A stretch of DNA of 64,000 bases. It comes from Talaromyces rugulosus (taxonomy: Eukaryota > Ascomycota > Eurotiomycetes > Eurotiales > Trichocomaceae). Location of the stretch: contig NC_049562.1 of assembly GCF_013368755.1 (NCBI RefSeq), positions 1,178,001 to 1,242,000 on the forward strand, written 5' to 3'. Within the stretch, counting starts at the first letter, position 1. Each line of letters starts with the position of its first letter. The position numbers were made by a program, and so were the translations under genes. The notes under the pieces are model-generated. The model was given only the letters and a program-made list of their open reading frames with translations. It had not been told where the DNA came from and ran no database searches. Positions 34,445 through 45,323 of the stretch are shown here, in pieces.

Positions 34445-34840
34445 ATGAGCTTTAATAACAACAACGACAACTTTGGTGGAAACCAGGGTAACCAGGGCAA
34501 TTCGGATGAATCTGGTGGCTTTGGAAGCCTGCTGAACAAGGCGGAAGGTGAGACTATGCCACCACGTTGATAATAATAACCTTTACTAAAGATTATTGGA
34601 ATAGGCTTGATCAATCAAGGTGGTTCCAACAACAACAGCAACAACAATAATAACAACAATAATAACCAGCAAAGTGGTTCGGGCAATGGCCTCGACCAGA
34701 ACATTGACAACACTGTCGACAATGTCGTCGACAAGCTTGCGGACCAGTACATTCCGCAAGGTACCGATGGAATCGCAAACAAGGAGATCAACAATGCCAT
34801 CAATGGTGCCATCAACGACCAGGCGAATAAATTCTTCTAA
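34445..34840 (+). CDS. Small Asn/Gln-rich hydrophilic protein
   Basis: Exons 34445-34547 and 34605-34840 give 112 aa. The protein starts MSFNNNNDNFGGNQGNQGNS, has FGSLLNKAEGLINQGG across the intron, then about ten Asn in an NNSN-type run encoded by AAC/AAT. It ends with a more ordered half, LDQNIDNTVDNVVDKLADQY and GIANKEINNAINGAINDQAN. The C-terminal half could form amphipathic helices. It has no Cys or Trp, no signal peptide and no membrane segment. I do not recognise a named family. Hydrophilicity plus the STRE/TATA promoter suggest a stress-induced, intrinsically disordered protein, which is inference. Confidence 0.75.
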
Positions 34841-35560
34841 ATAAGAACTAGGGGGTCTTGCTGATCAATGTGTATACTTTCTGACCGGGTTCTACCTGAG
34901 CTGCGATGAGAGTGCTACTGTGATTTCTTTGTCTAGTCGCATAGCTATTATTAACTGATTAATTAATATAGTTGAAATAACCAAAACACGTACCCCGTAA
35001 GAACCAAGTTATCCATAAGGCGAGAACACTAGTTTGAGGAAATTGTCTTCGCTATACCATCAGATGGAAAGAAAGTAGAGGACAAGGCTCATTCCTGAAA
35101 ATCAGGGTTGAGAAAAAAATCAATACCATAAAAACGTGGCTTTTCAGACTATGAGAGCTAGCCACTACAATAAGAAAGAAGGATTGCCTATATTATGTTC
35201 AAGTTCAACATCTCGGAGCCGGCCTCCGCGGATCAGGCAACTTGGAAAGCAGCACTGATCAGCTTTGGCAGCCACATCAAATATGAGCCTTCCCATATTT
35301 ATAGTGCCAACTATGTATACACCCGAAAGCTAATATTTCTGAAAATCTTAGGAGAATATAGACTTGACTGTTGAATGTTGCCTGAATTGGCAACTTCAGA
35401 GCATCTATATGCGCCTTTCCTCTTCTGGACTAGTCTCTCGGCCTCGGGGTCCGCGGACATCTTAAGCTTAGCATAAACCCCAGAGTCAAACCTCTGTCGT
35501 ATTTCATGGGTTGGTTACAAATAAATTGGACTATTTGTATCAACTAGAGACCCTGAGAAG
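34841..35560. other. Intergenic region between small Asn-rich gene and Zn2Cys6 gene
   Basis: 720 bp of AT-rich sequence without credible coding frames. Purine-rich stretches lie near 35080-35120. No repeats or RNA genes were recognised. Confidence 0.45.
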
Positions 35561-38022
35561 ATGGCTGAAGCATCTGAAGCCCCGGGTGGAACTGGGGTTT
35601 ATCGACGAGCTGTATGTCTAACCTGGAAACTTTGTTGGCTCCTGCTAATTGATATCTTGATGGCAGTGCGATCAATGCCGGGTTCGAAAGGTCAGTTTCC
35701 ATGTCTCTTGTCATCCCGGAAGATACTAACTCGCCATTCAGATACGTTGTGACAAGGAGATTCCCTGCTCCAACTGCGTATCAGCGCAGAGGAAATGCAA
35801 TTCGAACAGCCTCCTACAGAAACCAAGGGAGACCCGGCATAGGGTTCTCATTTCTCATCAATAGTATATTTCCCTTGGTATTAGAAAATATCGATGTAAA
35901 ATCTAACCAATAATCAAGTGAACGCAAAATCGACAGCTTCGAAGCCCGTTTCAACGGGATTGAAGAGCTCCTCCGCAATCTCACTACATCTATCAACTCC
36001 AACAATGGTTCAAAACCCAACACAGCGTCGACAACTGCAGAGCCCAGGCCAGTCTACAACGAGCCACGGCCGCCGTCATCAGAAGGGGACAAACAACCCC
36101 AGCAAGAACCATTCGAGGGCAACTCATCCATGACAGCACACACAGTCTTTGCAAGCAACTTTCTCAAACAGGCCGTGACATCCACCCCGCTTGGGCGACA
36201 GCTGAGTCCGGACTTTCAGAATGCGCTGGGATCGCTGCAGCGAATCGTCCACAGTCAGAACAAGAAGAGCATCCCGTACGACAGCAAGTTTGCACATCGG
36301 AAACCGCTTCCCAAGGGAGGGTTCAGCCAGTTGCCATTGCCGCCCACTGAGGTTGTCTTGAAACTGCTGCGGGAGATTAAGAGTCAGTTAATCCATCATC
36401 AAAAATAGAAACAGTCAGTAAACCTAACAACATGCAGCCGCACCTCCAATGACATTTATGATGAGCTGTGCATTCATCTCTGTCGACGACTTTGTCGAGT
36501 CCTGCCGCAAGGTATTCTTCGCCACCGAAGACTACAGCCTGGAAACATTCATTATCGTGAATGCCGGTCTGCATCATCTGTTTGAGGAAAAGTCGGTCAC
36601 GGGCGAGTCCATGAGCGAAGAGTTTGTCAAATATCATTATCTTTGCAGAGACAACCTCGAGACTGCCTTGGCAAACCTGCCATTCTTCTTTCATCCTAAA
36701 AAGGAGATGATTGAGGCTTTGTTGCTGGGTGTAAGTTTACACACACTCTTTTGTTGTTGTCCATTCTGAGATTGATTATAGGTCACATACTCAATCGGCA
36801 TCTCCAAGTTCACTCTTGCCTGGGAGCTCAACAGCGCGGCAGCAGGCATGTGCCGGACACTTGGATGGCATCGTCTAAGCGATACAGGGGACGAAATTAA
36901 CCAAAAAAACGCGTCTACCTTTTGGTTTTGCTACACACTAGACAAATCCCTCTCACTGCGGTTTGGGCGGTCGTCCATCTTCCAAGACTGGGACATTTCG
37001 ACACCGCGCCGATTTGGTAACGGAAAGCCAGACCCGCTACAGGGCTCGCTGGAGACATGGATGGAATCGTCTCGCATCCAAGGCGACATGTACGAGCACC
37101 TATACAGCCCCGCAGCACTGTCCCGACCCGCCGAACAGCGCGTGGAAATCGCACAGTTACTCGTAGTCCGACTCAAGCAGTTATGGCAGCAGATGGAAGG
37201 GTTCTCGGCAGCGTTGAAGCGCGAAAAACGCGCGATGGTGGAAGCGCGCGTCCAGGATGTCAGAGACCAAGAATGGCGCATGACGAATCTCGATATGATG
37301 CTCAAGGCTGGCGAGGTTAGCCACTGGACGGCGCTGACGCTGGTGTATCGCGCGATACCGAGCGTCCATAGCAGTTACAATGCTGAGTGTATTGAGGCGG
37401 CCAGGACGGCGTTTAGGTGTCATGAAGAATGCATGAATCTGACCTCGAGCAGTCTGTTTGCCAAAATTGGCTATCTACACTGGTCTGCTTCTTCCTCATG
37501 CCATGACCTATACGGAAACTCTCTAACACACACTACAGGACAATCCTATTCACCCCGTTTACCCCCTTCATCGTACTCTTCTGCCACGTGATAGAAACCT
37601 CCAACATGGACGACCTAAAACGCCTAGCCCAGTTCGTCACCAGCCTGCTACCAGCCCTCAGCATGTCACAGCCCGTCGAAAGGCTACACCGGCTGTGTCA
37701 GGTTCTGCACCAAGTGGCCGGGCTCTACGTCGAAGCGCGAGCTAAGGCTAAGCAGCAAGACAAAGAAGAGATGGGTATGCTTGGCAATAATATTAATGAT
37801 TTTGACATGTACCTGTCTCAGTTAGGGCTTGTACCGCGGCAGACCACCACCACTACCACCACTACTAGTAGTAGTAGTAGTAGTGGTAGTACAGATTTCG
37901 GCATGTTGGTGGATGATGACGAGTCGGCGCAGCAGTTGGCCGGTTGGTTTTCGGGGAATAGTCATGTCATGGGCTTGATGGAGGAGGAGGATCTCTCGGA
38001 GTTTCTGCTTGATGTGCAATAA
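35561..38022 (+). CDS. Zn2Cys6 (GAL4-type) transcription factor with Fungal_trans domain
   Basis: Nuclear regulator. Seven exons: 35561-35611, 35667-35690, 35742-35863, 35919-36382, 36438-36730, 36782-37482 and 37539-38022, giving 712 aa. The zinc cluster C-x2-C-x6-C-x5-C-x2-C-x6-C is spread over exons 2 and 3 (CDQCRVRK, then IRCDKEIPCSNCVSAQRKC). Exon 2 is only 24 nt. A short coiled linker (YERKIDSFEARFNGIEELLR) follows. The middle homology region shows TFMMSCAFISVDDFVESCRK, TYSIGISKFTLAWELNSAAA and CRTLGWHRL, NASTFWFCYTLDKSLSLRFG and IQGDMYEHLYSPAAL. The C-terminus has Thr8 and Ser6 runs and an acidic tail MEEEDLSEFLLDVQ, a likely activation segment. The target is unknown; nearby GH127, SDR and aldo-keto reductase genes are candidates only. 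Confidence 0.88.
35667..35690 (+). other. 24-nt micro-exon coding half of a zinc cluster
   Basis: Exon 2 of the Zn2Cys6 gene, flanked by TTGATGGCAG and GTCAGT, encodes exactly CDQCRVRK in phase 0. Skipping it would keep the frame but remove the first two zinc ligands and the basic DNA-contact residues. Confidence 0.75.
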
Positions 38023-39368
38023 TAATACCAATACCAATAATAATGCACCAGCACATAAGAGAAGAATATTTGCAACATCTCCCTCCCTCCGCATCTTCTC
38101 CATGTTACATCAATCCACAAAAAAATCTTCTCCCCAGGTCAAGGCATAGCATATCCACCCCCATATCCTGACAATAAAACCCACAATTCATCCTACATGT
38201 CAACTAAAATAAATCCACTCTTTTTTCATTTCTCATTTCCGTAGAACATTATTGACTTGTAAAACAATATGTCCATGCACCACCACCAACAAATGACAAA
38301 AGTCAAAACTTGAAACTTGACCGTCTTGCCTATTCCCTTCACCGACCAAAACTACTAGCGAACCAGCACGATAACAAGCACGACTTCTCAGACCCAATCA
38401 AAGTATACATGCATCCATTGAATACAAAACGGGTAGAACCGGAAATGAACAAATGGGGAAAGAGAGGGGCTATACCCTAAGCCCTCATCAGGTTTAACCC
38501 CGAAACAATCCAATCAGCATATCGCCAAATTAATCCCTCGCTTTTTTTTTTTGCCCAAAATTTCGGCCCGAACGGCGGAGGTATCATCCTCTCGGATAGG
38601 ACAGGGCAGTAGTAAGGCGCAACTAACTGAATCTGGTAATTTCAACGGCTCAATTCAATAGTAGTTAAAGAAAACATGCGGCAGGCGAATCATATGCCAA
38701 GGCGATGAAATCTCTGAAGTTTTCAAATACTTCTTTTACTACTGTAGTATCTACTACTAATATTAATATTGCAACCTTTTGTCAAATAGTTTGCCACTCA
38801 CATCTCAGACAAGTCGGACGGACCGGAAACGCTAAGATGGGTTAGAATATGCGCGATAACAATGGTAGGCAATCAGAAAAGACCTGACCATTGACCGCAA
38901 AAATGAAAAAAACATGAATAGAGTTTAACGTAGTTTCACCGTCATTTAGACGTAAATGTAAAGCTGAGGAGAAAAACTCAATCGACTGTCATGACACCGA
39001 CACTTACTATACGAGTATCGATCAGCAGGGGAACGGTGGCAACTGTTGCCACCTGGAAATAATTACAATCAATTTGATGATTTTACGATGAAAATGTAAG
39101 TAGAAATGTAAAGATCAATGATCAGTCTGATTCAAACGTGGCTGTCGTAATAATAACCATAACAGTTAACTGGATCGAGTGTTTCACTTCAGATCCTGGA
39201 TATCCATGCAAATACAAATAAACAAAAACGAAAAGAAAAAAAAGAAACCGTTACGAATTGTAAACAGTCAAAACGCCTCTAAATACCGTTTCATCCTAAT
39301 ATGAGTCTTCGAACGAGATGCATAACTTCATAGAAAAGTCTCAAGCGACCAGCACATGATTTGGTTTT
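38023..39368. other. 1.35 kb convergent intergenic region
   Basis: Lies between the stops of the Zn2Cys6 gene (+) and the HAD gene (-). AT-rich with A-runs and AATAAA-like stretches. I see no gene. It is longer than other convergent spacers in the window (73-670 bp) and could hide a non-coding transcript. Confidence 0.4.
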
Positions 39369-40844
39369 TTACTCAATGGCGGAAATGCCGTCTCCGTGGA
39401 GGACCGGGTTGAGTTTTTCGTTCCACTTGAACTTGAATTCCTTGCCGAGCTCCTTGCGCACGACCGCCTTGACCGCGTCCAAAACGTGGTCGAACACGCC
39501 AAAGTTGGCCGGGCTCTTGGGATCGTTCTCGCCAGGGCCGCCTTGGAAGATACCGGTGCGGACCAGGCAGGTGTTCCAGCCGTACATGTTGCCACCGATG
39601 ATGTCGGAGGCTGGGTTGTCACCGACCATGTAGACGTTGGCGGGAATCTTGTTCTCGTTGTGGATTTCCTCCATCCACGACTTGAGCACTTCGTCGGCGT
39701 ACTTGTAAGTGGCCAATTCGGGCTTGCCGTAGACCACACGCTCAAGGTCGGTACCGGTCAGGGCCTTGTACATGGTTTCGATGGAAATGCGGAAGGCGCC
39801 CTGGGTCATACGGGGAGGGCCCTTGTAGGCAGTAGGCATAAGCATGTCACCTTGCGAAAAGTAGATGGGGATGCTGCCGGCGCCAGGGTTCTTGGATTTG
39901 GTGCCAAAGTAGCCGTCCTCAGACATGAGGAGGTCGATGATCAGTTGGAAGTCGGTAGAGTAGTCTCTAGAGTCGGAAAAGACGAGAATGGCGTCAAACT
40001 TGACTTTGGAGAAATCAATAGGGCTGGCTTGGGCGATTTCCTTTTCGGATCTGTGGGCTCTCCATGGGGAGATCTCTTCGTTCCAGGCGAGAATATCGTG
40101 GTATGTGTAGACATTCTTGAAGCCGTATTCAACAGCAACGTCTCGGCACTTGAAGCCTTCACCGCCAACAAGCAAGACGGTCTCGTAGTACTCGGACAGG
40201 GCACGCATGGGAGTGTGGGATTGAATGAACTGGTCGACGGAGATGGGGCTGTCCAGAACGTCGGTCAGCTGCTGGCAGCGTTCCTCCTCAGTCTTGCCGC
40301 TGCCGTTGGTCAACAGGATATAAGGAATCTTGATGCCGAGCTCGTTGTCGCCGTTCAGCATCTTGAGAGCCTCCTTGGCCTGTGGGATAGCCTTGTTGCC
40401 ATGGGCCAGCACACCGTCAATGTCAAAGGCAAAGGCCATGTTCTTGGCGGCCAGGACCTTTTCCTGAGCCATGTCCTGGACCTGCGAGGCCAGGATGTCG
40501 CGCGAGACAGCACCAGAGCCATCTGCGTTGACGACTGAGGAGAGACGAGAGGGTCTGGAGGAGCGAGGAATGGGCAGCGAGGTGCCAAAGGAGTTTCGGG
40601 AGGCCCGTCGGTCCAGCATGGAGGGCTGAAGGCTCAAGTTGTGCATGAACTGGGCGGCATCACTGATGGAGCTTCGAGAGGCAGGCACCTCGACGACCTC
40701 ACTCTCGCGGCGGTTGCGACGGACAGGGTCAGCAGGGATGGGGAGGGGCAGGCCAGCGTCGATGGTTACACTGGGGCGGCTGTCACGGGGAGAGAGAGAC
40801 TCAGGGAGGTCTGCTCCCAGGTCGGAGTCTTCGAAGCGAGGCAT
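39369..40844 (-). CDS. HAD-superfamily hydrolase, CECR5/YKR070W type
   Basis: Intronless 491-aa protein. ATG at 40844 (MPRFEDSDLGADLPESL) is the first in frame. The HAD domain begins near residue 135 with motif I FAFDIDGVLAHGN (nucleophile Asp and DxD) and motif II ILLTNGSGKTEEERC. The cap-region segments include FKCRDVAVEYGFKNVYTYHD, FDAILVFSDSRDYSTDFQL and YKALTGTDLERVVYGKPELA (the motif III Lys region). Motif IV is VYMVGDNPASDIIGGN. These fit the eukaryotic CECR5 subfamily (yeast YKR070W), whose substrate is unsettled. The ~130-residue N-terminal extension is Ser/Arg-rich with many RxxS sites and does not look like a mitochondrial presequence. A long antisense open frame across it is a codon-bias shadow. 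Confidence 0.9.
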   Translation of the reverse strand: MPRFEDSDLGADLPESLSPRDSRPSVTIDAGLPLPIPADPVRRNRRESEVVEVPASRSSISDAAQFMHNLSLQPSMLDRRASRNSFGTSLPIPRSSRPSRLSSVVNADGSGAVSRDILASQVQDMAQEKVLAAKNMAFAFDIDGVLAHGNKAIPQAKEALKMLNGDNELGIKIPYILLTNGSGKTEEERCQQLTDVLDSPISVDQFIQSHTPMRALSEYYETVLLVGGEGFKCRDVAVEYGFKNVYTYHDILAWNEEISPWRAHRSEKEIAQASPIDFSKVKFDAILVFSDSRDYSTDFQLIIDLLMSEDGYFGTKSKNPGAGSIPIYFSQGDMLMPTAYKGPPRMTQGAFRISIETMYKALTGTDLERVVYGKPELATYKYADEVLKSWMEEIHNENKIPANVYMVGDNPASDIIGGNMYGWNTCLVRTGIFQGGPGENDPKSPANFGVFDHVLDAVKAVVRKELGKEFKFKWNEKLNPVLHGDGISAIE

Positions 40845-42630
40845 GGTGATGGATAACAATAGCAGATGTGGATGTGCAGATGTGCAGTGATGGAAGAAGA
40901 TGATGAATAGAAAGAGAGAGAGAGAGGGAGAGAGAGGGATGTGGCGGAGGCAAACAGAGATGTCTAGAGTCTAAATCTAAATGCTTTGTCGGGAAGGAGC
41001 AGACTTCCTCGTCAAAACCAGGACGAGAAGATGCAAGATGGAAGATGCAAGAAAGTTGAGATTGTTGCAACATTCAGACCCAGGGAACGGCGGTCTATTT
41101 ATTCTTCATGGCTCCTCTTTGCCTCTTGTCTCTAGGGCTCTGGAGAGCTGGTATTGGTATACTCAGGCGGCCGAAACGGGCGTAGTGCAGGCTCCACCGG
41201 GTGAGCAATCGCGGTCCCTAAGAATTATCGTCGTGGCCGCCCCGCGGTGGAGCTGGCGGGAGATTCTCAGCATTCAGCGTTGGTGCATGCTGGTGGAGAT
41301 GGATGTGTAGTGTACAATCATACAGCAATCGACGACTCCATAATAATCATAGAGATTCTAGCATGGTGTTGCAGCTAGCTTAGCTGTAACGATATGGCGC
41401 TGCGAGCCAATCACGGGGCCCGGCGCGCTGCTTGGCGCCGCAGCCGCCCGTGATTGGCGCGGCCGTCTCGACACTGCAGTATTATTACTATTGTTATTAC
41501 TCTTAGTATTAGAGTTGTGCTGTGTGCATTTGTTACATGCCGTACACGAGGCTTCCGAGCCGATGTCTCGGCTGACCGAGCGCATGCCTGTACAAGTTAC
41601 TCCGTAGTATGTAGCACAAAGAAACCTGCGTCATAATGCAGCAATCGGGCGTGCTGGAGCCGGGCCATAGGGCTCCGACTGCAGCGGCGCCATGACCGCA
41701 CCGCCCGTGACCGCTGCACGCTGACTGGTCCGGTGCGCGCAACGGTGCAGGCGCAGCGGGGCGGAAAAGCGGAGCGGCGCAGCACCGGAGTAACCGGTAT
41801 GGGACTAGCTCACGCTTACTCCCCACTTGGTGCCGTCTAGTGCCAGTGGGTCCAGCGCATGGCGGCCTATCGCGCTCTTATCAGCCCGGCGGCGCGCGCC
41901 ATCGGCGAGTGCTCTGCGGCCTGCCGACCGCGCACCGGCCACTCACGGCATGGCAGGCGCCCCGCCCGATCCGGCTACGTAGCCCCATCCCGAGCCGGGC
42001 GGTGATGTCATGGTGCTTCTTAACTTTTTACATATGCTAATTTTTAGGATATTAAATAATAATAATAATAATAATCTAGGCGACGAAAATTAAGACTCGC
42101 CTTTTCACTACTAGCGTATGCGACTGCGACATTTGCATGCAATCCACGAAAACAAACAGCAATGCCCGCCGCCAATCAGCCCACCCGAGGTGGATGCATA
42201 GTAATTACTCCTACTGCTATGAGTTCGAGATGGAACCACCGGAGGGGCACCATGACGGAATCATTCAATCAATGCAGACGCGCCCGGACGAGTATGATCC
42301 GTGGGTGGGCAGGAGGGTACTAATAGGACGAGTACGGTGTACAGTAAGAGTAATAGGAATGCGGGTTTTCGCAATAACAATAGTAGTAATACGTTTTCGT
42401 CCTGCTAATAATGGTAAAGTTGTTAGGGCTCTCGGGCGAGAGGGGCAGCTCGAGATGCCTCATGCAAACACAGAAAACACCACTCTCGACCCCTCCGGAC
42501 TTCTTGCCGCTGTAGATATTCTTAAACTGTCAACTCCCGCTGCCACTGCACTGCATCTTCCTTTATCGCATCATCTACATCCACACATATACATCACTCT
42601 ATCTACAGTGCAGTCTCCAAAAAAGAAAAA
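40845..42630. other. 1.8 kb divergent intergenic region
   Basis: Between the HAD gene (-) and the second aldo-keto reductase (+). An AG-rich (GAGA)n tract at 40912-40936 lies in the HAD 5' leader. Bases 41395-41470 and 41640-42000 are strongly GC-rich, and 42055-42075 carries (AAT)n. The open frame 42137-42658 overlaps the downstream start and has no protein character. No gene is called. Confidence 0.45.
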
Positions 42631-43646
42631 ATGTCCGACGGCAAGACCTTTACGCTGAGCAATGGCGTCACCATCCCCGCCGTTGGCTTCGGCACCTTTG
42701 CCAACGAGGGCGCCAAAGGCGAGACCTACAAGGCCGTCACCCACGCCCTGCGCACTGGTTATCGCCATCTCGACTGCGCCTGGTACTATCTCAACGAGAA
42801 CGAGGTTGGCGACGCCGTGCACGACTTTCTGAAGGAAACCCCCTCCGTCAAGCGCGAGGATTTGTTCATCACCACCAAGGTGTGGAATCACCTGCACCGC
42901 TACGACGACGTCCTCTGGTCCATCAACAACTCGCTCGAGAAGCTGCGCACCAGCTACATTGATTTGTTTCTGATCCATTGGCCCATTGCCTCCGAAAAGG
43001 ATGGCCAGGAGAAGCCCAAGATTGGTCCTGACGGAAAGGTATTTTTTTTTTTTTTTTTAACATTGCTGCCGAACTACATCTAATGAATCTCTAGTACGTG
43101 ATCCTCAAGGACCTTACAGAGAACCCCCAGGAGACATGGCAAGCGCTGGAACAAGCCTACAATGAGAAAAAGACACGCGCCATCGGTGTGTCCAACTGGA
43201 CCATCAAGGGCCTCGAGCAGCTGTTATCGTTTGCCAAAGTGAAGCCGCAGGTCAACCAGATCGAAGTGCACCCGTTCCTCCCCAACAACGAGCTGATCCA
43301 GTACCTCTTCAAACACGACATCCTGCCACAGGCCTACTCGCCGCTGGGCTCGCAGAACCAGGTGCCCACCACCGGCGAGCGCGTCAGCGAGAACAAGACT
43401 CTGAACGAGATCGCCAATGCTCGTGGCTCCACCCTGGCCCAGGTGCTTATTGCCTGGGGCATCCGCCGCGGCTATGTCGTGCTACCCAAGAGCTCCAACC
43501 CAGCGCGCATCGAGTCAAACTTCCAGTCAATCCAGCTGTCCGACGAGGAGTTTGCCGCCGTCAATGCTGTCGCCGATGACCGGCATTGCCGCTTCGTCAA
43601 CATGAAGGATACCTTTGGTTATGACGTATGGCCCGAGGAAGCCTAG
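42631..43646 (+). CDS. Aldo-keto reductase (aldose/aldehyde/glycerol reductase type)
   Basis: NADPH-dependent aldose or aldehyde reductase, AKR2/3-like. Exons 42631-43038 and 43095-43646 give 319 aa, typical of xylose or glycerol reductases. The catalytic tetrad is present: Asp and Tyr in GYRHLDCAWYYLNENEVG, Lys in FITTKVWNH and His in DLFLIHWPIA. The substrate loop has AIGVSNWTIKGLEQLL and VNQIEVHPFLPN. The cofactor motif is VLPKSSNPARIESN, the KS...R..N pattern of NADP-preferring members. The intron begins with a 17-T tract. Possible roles are L-arabinose/xylose, glyceraldehyde or glycerol metabolism; the sequence alone does not decide. Confidence 0.92.
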
Positions 43647-44642
43647 GCTGTGATATCCACTTGGTCCGTTTTTTTCTGCAAAAATTTCCCGGTTGAGCTA
43701 CACTACAACCCCGTTTTTTATTACGATTATTTTTTGGGTGGTAAATTGGAAGGGAAAAAAAAGGGGGGGAGGGAATGTTAGACGCTACTAGAAGGAAATG
43801 GCGGGGTATGAGGGGTTCCCCAGCTTACGTCTGGCTGCCTTGTATCTAAGGCTTCGAAGCCATCTCCTGTACGAATATCAGCAATTTATGCTCCGTTCCT
43901 GCCTACTCAGGATCGATGGTATAGCCTATCAGTGCTGTTTACCCTCATAGTAGTTACTCCGATTGCCCGCCTTAATTCCCCCCAGCCGATTCGTCCCGGA
44001 AAAAGCCTCAAGTTTCACATGTCTTTTTCTGGACAAGAGACTCGTCTCGTCTCGTCGGCAGATCGGCGCCCGTGGCTTTCAGGGGTTTAATCTTGTTTGT
44101 GTTTGAGATCTACGTCAGGCTGCAGCCGTGCGTGAGTTCGCAGTACGTACTACTACTGCTTTTGGAGCACTATATTCCAATATGACGATGTCTTGGCGGT
44201 GAAGCCTTTATAGATTAGTGCATTGCTAGTCTGCAGTCCTGGTGTGGATCTCGTGGATCTCAAGTGAGGTCGAGGATGTGCGCTAGGCTCGGCTTACTGG
44301 ATGTGGTAGTATCCGGGCATGTAGTAGTCGTCTACAGTTGATATGTAGCATTCTATATGTATACTCTCGGGGGGTATTTAGTATTTACAAATTTAGCCCC
44401 TCTGTATACGGACATGTACGGGCATGTACGGGTGTCTAGTTGACTAGTTGGCTTGTAGTTTGTTCCTTTGAACATGGCCGGATGGAGTAATATTAGAAGA
44501 TACATGTAGGATATTCTGCAGATGACAAGGTGCTGTCTGTCAATGTCTTCAATGTGATCTGTAGTGATTGTTTCTGGAGTATATACGTTAATTGATATAC
44601 CGGAACCCTAACCCTAGTTCTACTCATGTACTGCAAGAATAC
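43647..44642. other. 1 kb convergent intergenic region
   Basis: Contains a purine-rich 3' flank, short CATGTACGGG repeats at 44410-44435 and a two-unit telomere-like repeat, annotated separately. No gene is seen. Confidence 0.45.
44604..44616 (+). repeat. Interstitial telomere-like repeat (CCCTAA)2
   Basis: AACCCTAACCCTA, two units of the filamentous-fungal telomere repeat, just outside the DJ-1-like gene's stop. Two units can occur by chance or as a telobox-like element. Confidence 0.6.
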
Positions 44643-45323
44643 TCAACCCCGAAGAGAGTAGACATCCTCCCACTCATACTCATTCATCCTCGCCGCGCAA
44701 TCCGCCTGCTCAACCCCAAACTCCCTCGCAATGAAATAACACGCTGCATCCATGCCCGCCGACACGCCCGCCGCCGTCAACACCCTGACGCCGTTCTCTG
44801 TCAACCCACCATCCTGATACCGACACTCTTCCACAACAGTCGTCTCGGGCCCTGCATGCTTCGCACACTGCTTACGCAGAGCGTCCAGCGCGAGATGATG
44901 CGTGGTTACCGTCTTGCCCACGAGAACACCCGCTGTAGCCAACATCAACGCCCCGCTACACACCGAAAACACCGTCCTAGGCCGCCGCTTCTTGTGGTGT
45001 AGCTGAATGCTCGCAAAGGCCTTGACAAACTGCACCTCGGCGGACTCCGCGTCCTGCGCAATCCCGGTCAGACCCTCAAGAGACCCTCCGGGCACGAGCA
45101 GCACGTCAAACGAAGAGAGTATGTTGTCCTGGCGCGCGTGGTCGAGTGACATGTCGCGGGGGATGCGCATGTGAGAACATGTCTTTGTAAGTTCGTGCTG
45201 AGCGAGGATAGTGAATGAAAAAGCGTTGTCGTGGAGGGTCGACGTCGAGAGGATGCCGAGTGGGCCGGCGATGTCGAGGATGTCGGAGTCGGGGTAGACC
45301 AGAATGGCGACGGAGATGGTCAT
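44643..45323 (-). CDS. DJ-1/PfpI (class I glutamine amidotransferase-like) protein
   Basis: Intronless 226-aa protein of the DJ-1/PfpI superfamily. Start MTISVAILVYPDSDILDIAG, with GPLGILSTSTLHDN as the early loop. The central strand is FDVLLVPGGSLEGLTG, and the nucleophile elbow is FSVCSGALMLATAGVLVG with the reactive Cys. This is followed by TTHHLALDALRK, where a His after the elbow is usual. The C-terminal part VRVLTAAGVSAGMDAACYFI is the conserved TxxGxxxGxD segment. Members act as isonitrile hydratases, glyoxalases or redox chaperones; the FSVCSGA and TAAGVSAGMD pattern fits the isonitrile-hydratase/AraC-N-like branch. It marks the left edge of the gene-poor AT-rich stretch. Confidence 0.88.
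   Translation of the reverse strand: MTISVAILVYPDSDILDIAGPLGILSTSTLHDNAFSFTILAQHELTKTCSHMRIPRDMSLDHARQDNILSSFDVLLVPGGSLEGLTGIAQDAESAEVQFVKAFASIQLHHKKRRPRTVFSVCSGALMLATAGVLVGKTVTTHHLALDALRKQCAKHAGPETTVVEECRYQDGGLTENGVRVLTAAGVSAGMDAACYFIAREFGVEQADCAARMNEYEWEDVYSLRG

Noticed and set aside
39396..40538. Long plus-strand open frame (380 codons) opposite the HAD hydrolase gene
   Set aside because: Antisense shadow of a codon-biased gene; its translation has no family features while the minus strand shows all HAD motifs.
42137..42658. 173-codon frame overlapping the start of the second aldo-keto reductase
   Set aside because: Overlaps the well-supported reductase start in another frame and covers its promoter; no domain.
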